Below the pieces are notes generated by a model, which saw only the letters and a list, made by a program, of their open reading frames with translations, searched no databases and was not told the DNA's origin. 64,000 nucleotides of DNA, from assembly GCF_005239225.2 (NCBI RefSeq), contig NC_133290.1, positions 11,168,204 to 11,232,203 of the forward strand. The letters are read 5' to 3'. The position numbers were made by a program, and so were the translations under genes. Positions 10,840-24,000 of this stretch are shown here, piece after piece. How positions within the stretch are numbered: the first letter of the stretch is position 1; every line of letters begins with the position of its first letter. The stretch comes from Populus alba (Eukaryota; Streptophyta; Magnoliopsida; Malpighiales; Salicaceae).

Positions 10840-11690
10840 ATCCAAACTTAGAAAAAATTATGAGAATATAAAGAGGAACCATGTAGGAACTTGTACTTTG
10901 AAAAAATTTTAAGAGGCTAAGGGAAACCTATACTTAGAAACTTTTTATATAAGGGTAAGGGGAACCCATTCCAGGAACCCATAATTAGAAAAGTTTCTAA
11001 GACGTTGAGGGGGGCCCATACTTAGAAAAAGTTTTTAAACGAGATTGAGGGAAACCTATGGAGAAAGTCATACTTAGAAAAATTTCTAGAAGGTTGAAGA
11101 GAACCAATAGAGGAGCCCATATTCCCTAATGGAAAAGACCATACTTCGAAAAAAATTTATAAACGAACCCATACCTAGAAAAACTTCTAAGAAGTTAAAG
11201 GGAACCCATTAAGTCGTCTCTAATGATAAAACGAGGCACATGGCCTCTAAACGATAGTATGGGGCTTGGAAGCCCCCCACTAAATAGTTTTTTGATCATG
11301 GATCACACCAAAATATAAGAGGCTTATGGTTTTCTAAGTGATGACGTGGGGCTAAATAGCCTATCAATTAAGAGTCGTATTAGCATGAGACTGCACTAGA
11401 GATAGGGAGATCCAAGATCATACTTGGAGATAGTGTGAGGCCCAAGAGCCCCCACTAAAAAGTTGTGTCAGTCCAAGATTGCACTAGAAAGCAGAAGATC
11501 TGAGATCAATCCCTGGAGATAATGTAAGGCTTAGGAGCCCCCACTAGAGATTCATACAAATTCGAGACTGCACTAGAGATTAGAAGATCTAAAATCAATC
11601 CTTAGAGATAGCATAAGGCCCGAGAGCCCCACTAAATAGTTATGATAGCCTGAGACTGCACTAAAGAGCAGTGGATAAGAAATGTGTATC
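10840..11690. repeat. Tandem arrays in the gypsy relic
   Basis: At about 10840-11210 a unit of roughly 35-60 bases repeats around 'cttagaaaaa.tttctaag'. At about 11380-11660 a unit of roughly 85-90 bases repeats three to four times, each with 'gagactgcactagagat' and 'gagcccccacta'. Tail arrays like this are typical of Tat-lineage elements. Confidence 0.7.
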
Positions 11691-11939
11691 AAAGATACAA
11701 TATTTTTATTTTATACATTCCTATCAAGGATATTGCATCCTAAGGTGATTTGAGTGCTAAGCGTAAGGGAGATTTTTTTCTCTTCCATATCCTAGGGTGG
11801 TAGGTGTTTGTTTTCACTATCCTGATAACTTTGAATGGGTCATCCCATTTTGATTCAAGGGTGCAGTAAGCCTTTAAGTTACATCAAACATCCATGGGGT
11901 GGTCCCTCCTAGTTCTTCCTTAAGATTTCATTCGTATTA

Positions 11940-12560
11940 GGAGAATGATTTTACTTGAAAGATCCTTCATATTGGTTATCCTTGTAATAACAAAAAGGCC
12001 CATACCATAGAACACTTGCCTTTTCCACTTATATATGATTTTTCGTTACTTTCTTAATCTAGAGCAAACTTATGTCTAACAAGGCATAAATCTTTCTCCG
12101 CAAAGCACCCTCCCTTACCCTATTTATCAAGGCCTTTGAGGTGTTATAAGCATCTTCTCATTAAACCTCTTCAAGAATACCTGTGTGGACTCGCCCTCTA
12201 ACTGGGTAACACCAAATAACTTTATAAAGCTTTTTTAGTGGGTATACTGGTGTTGAAAGGCACCATTAGTTTGGCATAGAGGTCATTAAAACCTCTAATA
12301 GATCCTGACTCTAAATTATTATATCAGGCATGTGTAGAAAATTTGAAGGTTTTGGGGAGGATTTTATACATCACAATGTTGTCCTACATGACTAGTTTTA
12401 AGTTATTATATAGGTTTTGCACATGTTTTCTTGGGTCAATATGACCATCATAGTTTTCCAAACCTATTTTTATAGAAATATAGTCTTTGAGGATTCAAGT
12501 ATTTAAAGCTTTTTTAGATAAAGGATAATTTCACACCTGATGAGGGTTGTAGACATTCTC
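11940..12560 (-). pseudogene. gag fragment of the minus-strand gypsy relic
   Basis: Minus-strand translation gives 'YDGHIDPRKHVQNLY', then 'ILPKTFKFST' and a degraded 'GSI.GFNDLYAKLM' stretch, matching the order of conserved gag segments. Several stops and shifts make it non-functional. Confidence 0.6.
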
Positions 12561-12841
12561 TTAGGGATGTTCAAATACCAATTGTCTCTCAATTTTTTCT
12601 TTACTGAGCTTTAAAGAGCCTGTAGAGTATAGTGTAGAAGAATAGGATCGGTAATTGATATCCATCATACGATTGTCAAGGGACACATTTGAAGTTCCCA
12701 CTTTGTGTAAAAGTATCGTGATAGCATGAACGACCTTTTAAGGGACTTGATGAGCACTAAGCCATAATGCTTAGGAATAAGGCTTATATGGTTGGATAAT
12801 AGGTTAATCATTTAGTTCTTACAATCTGATCCATTCTCATT

Positions 12842-12990
12842 AGCCAAGGTAGGTGGTAGTTTAATGTGAAAAGCCAAGGTAGGTGGTAGTTTAATGTGAA
12901 AAGCCAAAGTCGATGGTAGCTTTGTGTAGGAAGCCAGGGTGTGTAGTAGCTTGGTATAGGAATCCAGGGTGTGTGGTGGCTTGATGTGGC
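12842..12990 (+). repeat. Five 30-base tandem repeats
   Basis: The unit 'agccaaggtaggtggtag' plus 'tttaatgtgaaa' occurs twice unchanged and three more times with substitutions (gtcgatggtag, gtgtgtagtag, gtgtgtggtgg). A diverged pair lies at about 13380-13445. Confidence 0.85.
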
Positions 12991-13287
12991 GATAATGATG
13001 GGGTGTTGTGTGATGCTGAAGGTGCTAAAACCTGTTAGAGTAACAATGTTTGATATTTCCTTTGGGTTGCTGGTATGGTGTGAGCAAGGACTTGCACCTG
13101 ATTGAGTTATTGAAAGTCCAATTAGGTAGAAGTGTCCTTAGTAGTGGTAACAGGTAGATTCGTCATGCATCATAACCTAGGTGTGTCTTGGTTGTCTATC
13201 ATAAAATGGCCTGGGAATGTCAAAAACAAAATTTAAAAATAAACTAAAGGTTTTTCTTATCAGTTTTTCATAAATGGCGTCAATTAA

Positions 13288-14563
13288 TGATGAACCAAAA
13301 TCCAAGATGCTTAGGAATAAGGGTTATAAGGTTGGATAATAGGTTAATCACTTAATTCTTGCAATCTGATTCATTCTCCTTAGCTAAGTGGGTGATAGCT
13401 TGATATGAAAAGTTAAGGTGGGTGGTAACTTGGTGTGGAAAGCCAAGTACTTGCTAAAAGTTCCCTTTGGTAGATTTGAAAACTCTCGAATACTTAAGTA
13501 AGTATCTTTGTTGAGAAAGAGAAAGTGCAATAATATTTTAGAAAGAAAGGTTCTGAAAATATATAGAGAATATAGAGATTGGCAACCATTTACCTTGTAA
13601 TTCATGGGGTATTTATAGCCCATAAATCATGTCCTTTTGTTTGAGTGGAGGGGATGGAGAGTAATTTTATAATTGTAAATTAATATTGTTAGTCATGAGA
13701 TGTATTCCACTCAAATATATTAATGAGAAGAAAATATAGCAGGTCATATTAGATTTTTATATACCTGGAAGTGTAGGGGAAGTATAATCCAAGATAAAAT
13801 GTACTGGGTTAGTAAAAATCTTGAGAGACTTGTGTTGAGTTAAAAAAATCAGGCTTATAGGGTTAGGCACAGGTCATCCAGTTGAGCCTAATAGGTGCCC
13901 AAAATGGGCCCAAGCCTATAGGCAATTGGGCCCAAACATGTTGCCTAGGTGCTTAGTTGCGTTTGTTTACTTGCAGCTTTTGTGTTTGTGGTGCAAAAAA
14001 CACAGCAAGGTATTTGGTAACACACCAAACTGTGTTTTTTACTATGGAGCCCACTAAAAAATTGAGTTTAAAACGTAGTTTTTTAGAAGTAGTTTTTACA
14101 TACTTTTGTAACTAAGTTTCATAAAACTCTGTTTATTTTTGCGTTTTAAAAGCGCTTTTGAAAAAATTTAATTTTTTTTTATTTCAACTATTTTTTATTT
14201 TTTTTTTTCAGATTATTTTGATGCGCTGATATCAAAAATAATTTTTAAAAAATTAAAAAAATTATTTTGATGCATTTCCAAATAAAAAGAACTTTGAAAA
14301 GCAATCACAACTACCAAACATTTTATACATGTTTTTTTCTGCATATAAACCTCAACCATAATTTTTACCAAATACGTATCTAAATCTAACTAACCACACT
14401 TTTTTAAAATTTACTTTTTTCAAATCACAACCACAAAAACTACCACAAAAGCAAACGCACTCTTAGTTTTTTAGGTCTTCAAGAGGTTTTTGAGCCTATT
14501 AAATTAAGCATGAAAGAACAAAAAATTTTGTTTTAGAAACTACCGGTAAATCTTGATCCATCA
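13288..14563 (-). repeat. 5' LTR of the gypsy relic, enlarged by nested MITEs
   Basis: Homologous to 9833-10644 apart from a 505-base insertion at 13957-14461. Without it the LTR is about 770 bases. Confidence 0.7.
13957..14461. mobile_element. MITE inserted in the LTR, itself carrying a second MITE
   Basis: The insertion interrupts LTR sequence that is continuous in the other copy. It is flanked by CTTAG at 13952-13956 and 14462-14466. Its ends, TTGCGTTTG left and CAAACGCA right, are inverted. A second short element (about 14127-14322, with 'gcgttttaaaagcgctttt') sits inside it. Confidence 0.7.
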
Positions 14564-16929
14564 AAAAACAATTTGAGAAGTTATAAAATTATTCCATAAC
14601 TATTAATTCATTGACACCCATGAAAAAAAAGGGGGATAAAGACTTAATTTTTTGAAAAAAAAAGAAAAAGAAAAAGAAAAATTGTAACTTCAAATTTGAC
14701 TATATATTGAAGAGAAGACTTTTGGTATTTCGGTTTAGGATTAAGCTGTACATTTTGGTTGAAATTCATGATCTCATCCATTGTATTGTTATATTAATAT
14801 CTTTGACTATGAACACGAAGAATAACATGTTAGAACCTATAATTTTCTTAATAAGCTGGACAACTAGGCATCGGTCGGATAAGATTGGCATATGGCAATG
14901 CAAAATTAATGGATGTGGCACGGAAAGGGGCAAACAGAGAATAATTGATAAAATAATAGTAATATGCATGCCTTGGAGGTTGCACCATATAATCCTTGGA
15001 GGCATATGGAATAATAATTTAAGGTAGCTTGCTTTGCTGCATTTTCTAAAATGTAACATGCTTTTTCTTTATTTTATTGGATTCAACTCTTCATCACAAG
15101 GGGCAGTATCCTTCTGGCAGATTTAACTTATTTGTTCTTGTGTTCTGTATATCGCATAAAAATTTAAAATCCATGGAGAAGTCACTGTGTATTGATTTGA
15201 GTTTTTATGTCAAATTTGATATTTATATTTTTATTATTGTTCATTCATTTTTAATTCCTTTCTTAATTAATTTTTTTTTTAATTTTATCTTCAGCATTTA
15301 ATTTCAAATTATTTTTATATCAAATTTAGCCTCATTCTTTTAATTGTTATTTTTTTTTCTATTTTTACCATCTCTTAGCATTTTGATGAATTTGGAAATT
15401 TTACTTTTGTTATTTTTTAGGATTTATCTTCTATATGATTAGTCTTGGGCTCATGACTTAAGATTACATGATTTGAAGGTTAACACGGATTGATTTTGGT
15501 TTTTTTAAAAAAAAAAATTAATTTTTTTTCCAATTACATAATTAAACATTTGATTTATAGAATTAGTTTTCATACTTCTTTTTTTTAATCTTTTTCTATA
15601 TAGTTATCTCAATCTTGTGTCTATGATCATGATGTTAGAAGTTAACTTGGTTTTACTCATATTTTTTTAACTAGTTTTTCCCTTTAATATTGTGATAATT
15701 GAGTTTTTTAGTTGTATTTAGTTTGCTTTTCAATGGAGAATTATCATTTATAATGATAAGATCACAAATCCAACATGTTAACATGAAAAAACTCAAGTAG
15801 AATTTTTTTTATCTTTTTTATGTTGTCAGTTTTTTTTTATTATTGTTATTTTATTTTTTTGTTCATGTTATTTAAATTAATTAATTGAGTTTAGTAAACT
15901 AAGTCAATAATCAACTTTTTCTTAATATTTTTTTTTTCTTCATCCCTAGCACATCACCGCAAACTATATAGTGAACAACTATGTGTTTAAATAAATAGAC
16001 AAGTAGTGATACGTTGAAGAAATTCTTTCCTCCTTTGCTCGTGAGTCTCCCATTGCAAGCACCTCACACATTCTCTGACATGTCATATGGAATTCCAAAG
16101 AAGATCGACTTCCATTAATCCTATATGACGAGTTCTTCATTAGAAACGTTTACATTAATCATTTGTTTACATTCCTTGATGTTTGTCTGATTTACTTTCT
16201 TTGTTTAATCTTTCTTTTGTTTGTTTCCCTGAGAGGTTGGCCCAGCTTTTCTTATCAAGAATAAAGTTTTTTAATTAATACTTGGGTTTTCCTGAATCAT
16301 CCATTACAGGATTAATACATTCATAAAAAAATTTCTTTCATAATTTAAACAACAAAAAACTCAAATCCAAGAAAATAATTTATATAAAATTAAGTTTGGG
16401 TGGAGTGATTATTATTATTATCATTATTAAGTTATCAAAAATTCAAAACTTATGAACTTAACAATTATTTGATAACCTGAAGGGTTGTTGGCTTTATTTA
16501 ACAAGAGGGGTTGGTTCCAAAATCTCATATAGAATAATTGAAGTGCTTACTATAAGCTGTTGGCTGGTGGTATATATTACCCACAAATGAAGTGGAAGAG
16601 AAGTAAAGCTTGCTGAGAGATCATACGGGTAAAATCACAAATATGGTATCTGGATTTTGAAGTCCAATCAATTTTCTGATTATTTTCTCACATTAGTACG
16701 TGGCCAAACTTCTTTTTGAAATTAGCAAAATTGAGAAAATAATTTTCATTCTAATATAGAAATAGTAGTTGTGCATATAGTATATGGGTGACCTATAGAC
16801 ACACATTTGCTACATGCACATCCACAAGTCATGCATGTACTATATTCATGACCTATAAGCTCTGCATCTACTACATATGCAATCATTAGTCGCAAATACA
16901 ATAAATGTGTAACCTATTGGTCGTTCTTT
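14564..16929. other. Gene-poor region with T-rich repeats
   Basis: No convincing gene; a 106-codon frame at 14707-15027 shows no recognisable motif. From about 15210 to 15950 the plus strand is strongly T-rich with degenerate repeated phrases similar to 24840-27420, probably an old non-coding repeat. 16740-16920 contains repeated 'tacatgcacat/ctacatatgca' type words. Confidence 0.45.
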
Positions 16930-17100
16930 TTAGTATATATATGACCACCCGATTGATTATTTGAATACAAATTTCCTTTTCTTTTCCTCTCCCTTTACTT
17001 CTCCTTCCTCCCAACAGCAATCTCAACTCAGGTCAGTTGATCTCTCTCTACCACAAAAAAAAAAAAAAAAATGTCTATCTCCCTCACCGCGACAGACATC

Positions 17101-17102
<2 letters not shown>

Positions 17103-17138
<36 letters not shown>
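17103..17138 (+). repeat. CT dinucleotide microsatellite
   Basis: An uninterrupted CT run that creates overlapping Ser-Leu frames in all phases. Those frames are not genes. Confidence 0.95.
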
Positions 17139-17140
<2 letters not shown>

Positions 17141-17489
17141 TATCAATTCTCTCTCTATCCATCCACCTACAACAACCACCAGTCTCTTGCCACCGCCATT
17201 GCCACCACCCACAAGCACCTTATTTAACTAATTTGAAATATATTCACCTTTACCTCTATAAATGTGTTATCTTACTTGGCTAATTTGTGATTTTTTTAGG
17301 ATAAGAGTTTTAGGGTTTAGGTTAAGGTCTTGTTGATTTTGCCTAATTTAATATAATTTGAGATTAATTAGATATAAATTAGTTAAGTAAGTGCATGTAT
17401 TATCTTATTTAGTAAGAAAAATCGATGAATTGTATTGTGTTGATTATGTTAGTGTTAGGGTTTTAAGGTTTAGTTTGTGATTTTTAAGC

Positions 17490-18660
17490 CTTGCACATAT
17501 CACAATCCATGTTCATGCAACCCCACCTTCAGATTGACTTTGATTTTGTTGCTAATATGATGTTGATCATTGTCAAAGATGAAATAAGTATTAAAAATGC
17601 AACAATTCAAGCTACTATCCATAGATATTTTTTATATGATGTATCGTATAAAAAAGCTTGGTTAGCTAAACATAAAATATAGGATAGGTCATTTGGATCA
17701 CGTGAGGAGTCTTTTCAAATGATACTTAAGATGCTATTAGCTCTAAAAAAAATCAAATTCTAGTATAGTTTTTGAATGGAATCACAAGATGGTTGATGGT
17801 GATACAATAATATTTAGGAGAATACGTATTCTGGACATTTGGACATTCAATTCAGGGGTTTCAATATTGTTGTCCACTGATAAGTATTGACAACACTCAC
17901 TTATATGGAAAGTACAAGGTGAAAATCTTGATTAGAGTTTCTTATAACACAAATGATGGGGTTTTTTCATTGTGTTATACTTATATCTATCAGTGGTACC
18001 TATGCACTATTTTTCCATATTTGAGGTGCATTGCCTTAATATAGTAATGTGTCAACTTGGATTGCATCAACACATACCTGATGATGTTGACACACTTGAT
18101 AATGTGTATGCTATTAATCATTAAGGTAAAATGGATGATGATTGGTCGGTGGTTCATGTACAATATATCAATCTATGGCATGCAGGGAGTTAGATATCTA
18201 CATGTCTTGATATATAAACATAATAAAGCAATTCATAACACCACTATGGGAATGTGTTATGAAATGTCCATATGACATTCCGTGTCAGCCAACATATAAT
18301 CTCAATAATTATAAGCCTCGTGCATTAAGATATAATAGATTGGTATGTATAGATTAGTTTTTTCAACATATAATTAACCAAACTTGAGCAAAACCTAAGA
18401 ATTAACCAAACCTAAAACTCCTTGTCGAGGGCCTATTTACCTTAGGGATTAGTTGAGCCTTGGGCCAAGATATCTGATGCTAATTACAAAAAGGAATTCT
18501 TATTTATATATTTTATAAATGATAACATAATATATTTTTTTCTCATATATTAGGTGAAATTTTTAATAGACAAAAGTTGAAGAGTTGCGACCGCAATTCG
18601 TGATGCCACCTATGATGATGTGCATGACGTTTTCAATACTTGGTTCTTGTTGCGCCATTC
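17490..18660 (+). pseudogene. Mutator-like transposase relic joined to a plant mobile domain remnant
   Basis: Near 17515-17680 the frame reads 'DFDFVANMMLIIVKDEIS', 'VSYKKAWLAKHKI', matching the MULE N-terminal region. Around 17820-17960 another frame reads 'VFWTFGHSIQGFQYCCPL', 'ISIDNTHLYGKYKVKILI', the MULE catalytic-core start, with Asp of ISID visible. After a deletion, 18020-18190 reads 'MCQLGLHQHIPDDVDT', then a stop, then 'GKMDDDWSVVHVQYINLWHA', which matches the plant mobile domain (PMD/MAIL-type). About 18580-18660 may be its tail ('YDDVHDVFNTWFLLRHSS'). Stops and frame changes make it dead. MULE-PMD association is known in plants. Terminal inverted repeats were not identified. Confidence 0.72.
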
Positions 18661-19038
18661 TTCACTTGACGAGGTTGGGGAGGCTTAGCATTTGGACAAT
18701 GCAATATAAGAGAATGAAGTTGTTTATCATCCATGAGACGACATGGTTGTGGTTTTGATGGTATAGACCCATCAACAGGTTAAAATGTTAGAAGTCTAAC
18801 TATATAATTTAATTATTTTGTAATTGAATTGATATTGTTTATTATAATGAATTGTTTTGGTTTTAAGATTAAGTTTTTCTAATTATGAAATTTTATGTTA
18901 TGAAAATTAGGTGATTTGGTTGGCTTGAGTTATAACTATTGTTTTTTTGTGATTCTATTGTCTTTGAAACTATATTTTTGTTAGGCCAAGAACTAGAGTT
19001 GAGATATGCAGCTGAGTGGTGTTTTAATAGGTTGCGCA

Positions 19039-20586
19039 TGTAAAACCCGAGAACAAACTTATACAAAGAAAAAAAATATTGAAATTAAAATTTTAATAAT
19101 TACATAAATAACACAAATAAATAATAATAATAATAATAACAAGTATGAAAGTCATAAAGGGGAGGCCTGAATTAGGGGGGGGGCAAGAAATGGGGTCAAA
19201 ATATAATTAAGAAGAAATGGAACTATAAATATCCTATTTCTTCGCCCTCATAAAGCCGCTAGCAAACACATCAAAAAAAGGGGGAGATTTTAAGATTTTT
19301 CATTCAAATTTGGGAGAGAAAACATCAAAATTTTACCAATTTACAAGCCCTAGACAAGTCTATAGGAGAAAAAAACAACATTTAGACAAGAGAAATTACA
19401 AGAAACAAGTGTGGAAATTGTGAAGAAAAGAGGGGTAAGTGGCCAACTACATGCAATGAGAAGGGAGCTAACATTTTCCAAATTATTAAGAAGCAAAGCT
19501 CAGATTTCTTCCAAGTAAAGAGTTCCAATCCCAATTCCTACGAGTTTAGCTTCAATTTGGTTGAAATTGCACAATTTTCTTGAATAGGGAATTAGGGCTC
19601 TTGAACATAAATTGGAGGAAATGCAAAATTACCAAAAATTAAACCAATTAGAGTATTATAAATTACATTGGAGGAGAAATTATGTAAGGACAACAAAAAA
19701 AGAGAGTCTAAGGTGGCCAACCATTAGGAGGATGAATGGGAGGGATAAAAATCATGATTTTTCTTGTTAGATTATTCTTAAAGTATGGTTGTAATGTAGA
19801 TGATGACTAGAACATAGAATTGTCAAATTAAAAAGAAGAAGGAACTCCTAGTTCCTTTGGAGCTAAGTTCGGCCAAGGTGAAAATAATTAAGGGGAGGGT
19901 GAGTTTTGAGGTTTCTTATGAAAATTTTAAATGAATGAAGTGTAGTAGAAAGTTTACTAACAATAAAAACAAGATAACTTAATGGTGTGAGAATTGCATA
20001 AATCAATTGCCTAGGTCATAAGGAGTGGAATGGAGATATGGGCCACATGTATGGCTTAAAATGTGTTTTGAGGATAGTTATGAAATGTAGAAAATCATTA
20101 ACGCAAAATGTGCATGTGTTCTTAAAGTGGTTCTAGACCATCAAACAAAAACACACGGGAGAAGGAGGACAAAAATTAGCATAAATGGCCTTGGGAGGTC
20201 TTATTTAGGAGGCTTGTCATGCAAACGGCAATGGGATTAGCTACCTAAATGAGAAAAGGGGAATAATGATAATTGGAGATGCATTTAATCCATTGATGAA
20301 ATATTAGATAAATTCATTGCCTAGATTTCCAAGAGGATTCGGGCCTGATGATGATAAAATTCAAGGAGGGTCTCCCATAGAAATTGTAGCCTAAGGTGTT
20401 AGTTTTTCAAAGAATCTGACCCCACTTAATTTTGAGCTCTAAAACTCCAGATATAGATAAATATAGGAGGAGAGATCGAGTTGCCACCCTGCTAGCAAAT
20501 TCTGTCAAAATGACAAAACGACGAGATTTAGCCATGTTAAGAGTAGAATTCGTTATCCCTCCCTTTGTAAGATGTGCAACATCACA
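19039..20586 (+). mobile_element. LTR-like repeat, boundaries uncertain
   Basis: The stretch begins TGTAAAACCCGAGAAC and ends near GATGTGCAACATCACA. It has a TATA-like word (ACTATAAATATCC near 19222) followed by a leader-like purine-rich stretch, and no coding frame. Flanks (GCGCA and TCCTG) do not match, so a complete LTR is not proven. Confidence 0.35.
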
Positions 20587-22200
20587 TCCTGACTTTTAAA
20601 AAGAAATAAACCATATTTGAAAATGAATTTGCGATGTTCGTTATAAATGCTAATAAACCATAATTCTAAAGGATAATAATGGGAATGTATAATATGGAAA
20701 AAACAATTGCGAAAGAAGACCTAAAATATTATCTTGCAAAATGTAGTTTGAATATGGAATAATATGGTGTGTTTGTGGATTCAAAAGGAACTGTAAGAGG
20801 GATACAATAGCAACAAGGAAGCACGAGGTGAGTTTCTGTTGTTCGTAAATATTTTACACCTATACTTTTCTCAAATAACAATGATTTTAATAATTTAGTT
20901 TATCTTAGATCTCGTACTTATGGATGAAGCCAAGAGAAGAAAAGATATGATGAAACTTCTAGTTTTTTTTTTTTTGTATGAATTTGAAATTACATGAATA
21001 TTAATGCATTTTGTCTTTAAATAACTATATAATTTAAAATGTAATGGTACCCTTTTTATATTAATTATTGGGACATAAAATTGCACTATTTTGTTCTTGT
21101 AATCTTAACGTTGTTTATTTATGTTATTTATGAACTAAAGCATGTTTAAAGGTGAATATACGAGATGTTTTGGTTGTACTATGAATAATTGCTATTGAGA
21201 TCCATTGTGATTGTGACACTATTGTGAAATGAGTATAAGACATGTATCAGATAATTGTTAATAACTTGAGATATTTTAATTAAAAAAAAATTTAATAAAA
21301 TTTTTAGGAAAAAAAATTCCTTCATAATTCTTCCTTTCCATAATTGATATATTGATTCTGATGACGGGAATGTTAAAGTGCATGCATCATATGTGTGACT
21401 ATTATTTTCTTAACTATAATAGTTTAAAAAATAAATGTCTTTTGTGACAGTTAAATATAAAAAAATCTCAATTTTTCGCCATATCACCACTAACATCAGA
21501 TGACATCAATTTATTATTTTTGTTTTATAGTATATAGTAAGCTTAGTTTTGAAATCCGGTCCGGCTTGGCTGGTCGATCCAGGATCCGACCAATTTAGGA
21601 TAGAATTGGGCTGGATTAAAGAAAAAATAAAAAAAGTCATAACCCGGTGTGACCCCGCTGACCTGACGGGTTGACCCGGCAAAACCCGGTTGCAATCCGT
21701 TAATTTTTGTTTTTTTAATTAAAATAACATCGTTTTAATTTTTTTAAAATAAAAATTAATTTAGGTGATTAGATGATCCGGACAAAACTCGATAACCTGA
21801 CAAAAACTTAAAACTCGGATTTTGAACGGGTTTAAAATCTATAATAGAAAGTGTAGTGGGAGGGAAGCGACAAGGACAAGACTGAATCTCCATGTTCTCT
21901 GAATAGTTTATAATGCAAAAAGGGATTGAAAAGGTCACTTTGCCAAATCCAATGGAAGTATAGAAATCGAACCCACAGCATTATCATCATCAGTATAACA
22001 TGGACACTTCGTGTACCCCCACTATTTGACTTCGTCTGTTTGTTTGACTTCTCCGTGACAGCAAATCTGAGCCGTCCAAAACCCACTTTTTACTGACAAA
22101 AGCTCGCAAAAAGGACTGCATGCCCGCCTGTTTTTGGGGCCAGGCTGAGAACACCATTTCGTTTTCGGTTTTCAGAGCACTAGCGCTGCGATAACGGTGG
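20587..22200. other. Intergenic region with a CCGG-rich repeat
   Basis: No gene seen. About 21550-21830 contains repeated 'acccggt', 'ttgacccgg' and 'gatccgac' words typical of a dispersed plant repeat. The remainder is AT-rich without features. Confidence 0.45.
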
Positions 22201-24000
22201 CGTGCCTTATATTTAAAATTAAATCGAAATATTATTTTTTTATTTTTTAAAAATTTATTTTTAATATGAGTATATCAAACAAAATTTAGAAATATTAAAA
22301 AAATTAATTTTAAAAAAAAATAGAACTTTTACAAAAAAAACAATTGCAAAAACAAAAGTTTACTTTATTATTTCCTCTTAATTTCATCCTGTTTTCTTTT
22401 TTTATATATAAGAATTCCATCATGAGTTTATTTTCTTCAGGGGAGTTTTTTTACCTCTAATAAATAATGTTATTAAAAAAATTTCAAACTTTTATAAAAA
22501 CGTTTTCTAACCAGAAAAAAATTAAAACAAGAAAAAATTCAAACTTTTTTAAAAAAAAAAAAAACACTTTCCAGCTACAAAAAATAATTATTAATTTACT
22601 TTAGTATTTCCTATTGAATGTCATCCAATACGGTTTCAATTTTTTTATATAGGAATTTAATCATGAGTTTATTTTCCTTAAGGGGAGTTTTTTTTTTTTT
22701 TTAACTCTAATAAACAATGTCATAAGTCATCCCATTTAATAAAGTCATAGTGATTTTTATTCAAACACTCAAAGAGGGTGGGTGAGATTAGATTTATGTA
22801 TAATTTAAAATCTAACCTACCTTTCTTTTTAAAAAAGCATAATATAAATTGTAGAGAATATGGTAGTGATTATTTTTTAAAGTATTTTTTCTAGAAAAAA
22901 CATTAAAATAATATTTTTTATTCTAAAGTTATTTATACACATCAAAACAATTAAAGAATACTAAAAATTTTAATTTGAAATAAAAAAAAATTTAAATTTT
23001 AATAAAAAAAATAAGTTAAAACTCACTCACAAACAGTACCATTAAATAAGATGTACAACTGGCATATTTCAACACAAATGTTCATTCTTCTTTTTTATGA
23101 ATTCATTGAAAAAAATAAGACAACGCTAAAATAAAATTATAAATTCCATGTAATTAAATTTACTAATATTAACCGGCTGGACAGACATATATTATTCTTT
23201 TAAAATTATAGTTATGTGGATCCTAATTTATTTAAGACAACACTTATCAAATAAACTATATGGATAGTATATACATAGCTATGTTGAAAAAAAAAAAAAA
23301 AAACGGTGAGCATCCTTATCCCTTATAATAAGTAGCAAATTTTTGCTTTTCGTATAATTTTAAATTCAAGCTTTATGATTGTTAGTATAATAGTTATTGA
23401 AAGTTTATATAAGCATTAATTTTAAAATTTGTAGGATTAGTTGAGACACGTATAAGCTAACCCAAACATTCAAATTAATAAAAAAATAAAATAACTAATT
23501 TTATAGTGTTAAGGATTGGCCCCCATCTTGCATTTCTTAATGACGATATTGACTTATCATAGCACGTTAGAATGGAATCCAAGGGGAAACACAAAGATTA
23601 TGAATATAAATATGTTATCCTACAAAAATAAAAATAAAAATAGAAATATAAGATATACAAACTTTATCATATGAGTTGATATCCAGCTGTGTGACACATC
23701 CATCAATATCTTTCTCTGTTTTTGCATTATCAAGAAAAGTTTGCTCCCATTCTCTTCCCTGCTATTTTATAGCTTTTTTAATGAGTATTTATGATAACAG
23801 ATATTTTTAAAAGTAAAAATATATTAAAATAATATTTTTTTATTTTTTAAAAATTATTTTTAATATTAATATATCAAAATAATTTGAAAATATAAAAAAA
23901 ATGTTAATTTAAAATAAAAATAAAAAAATTTTAATTTTTAAATATTTTGTACTTAATAAAATCCTCTCTAAAAATCTATATATATATATATATATATAAA
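22201..24000. repeat. Cluster of short AT-rich MITE-like copies
   Basis: Copies or partial copies of the dispersed element (core 'atttttaaaaattatttttaat', 'atatcaaaataatttgaaaa') lie near 22210-22360, 22860-23030 and 23780-23950. The word 'catgagtttattttcttcaggggag' family occurs twice (22420-22450 and 22662-22690), indicating a local duplication of about 250 bases. No gene. Confidence 0.45.

Larger units (their letters stand above)
9833..14563 (-). mobile_element. Internally deleted Ty3/gypsy element with gag relic
   Basis: Direct repeats at 9833-10644 and 13288-14563 (the latter enlarged by MITE insertions) act as 3' and 5' LTRs of a minus-strand element. Adjacent to the right LTR, the minus strand reads TTGACGCCATTTATGA, resembling the gypsy primer site TTGGCGCCGTCTGTGG after C-to-T decay. 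A gag relic lies on the minus strand near 11940-12480, including 'YDGHIDPRKHVQNLY'. Tandem arrays then precede the left LTR. No protease or RT/RH/IN coding was recognised. I see no matching TSD (AGCGA left, AAAAA right), so the ends are tentative. Confidence 0.68.

Noticed and set aside
14707..15027. 106-codon plus-strand frame
   Set aside because: No recognisable motif, similar-sized open frame on the other strand, and repeat-rich surroundings.
16961..17283. Three overlapping Ser/Leu-rich frames
   Set aside because: Produced by a CT microsatellite read in three phases.
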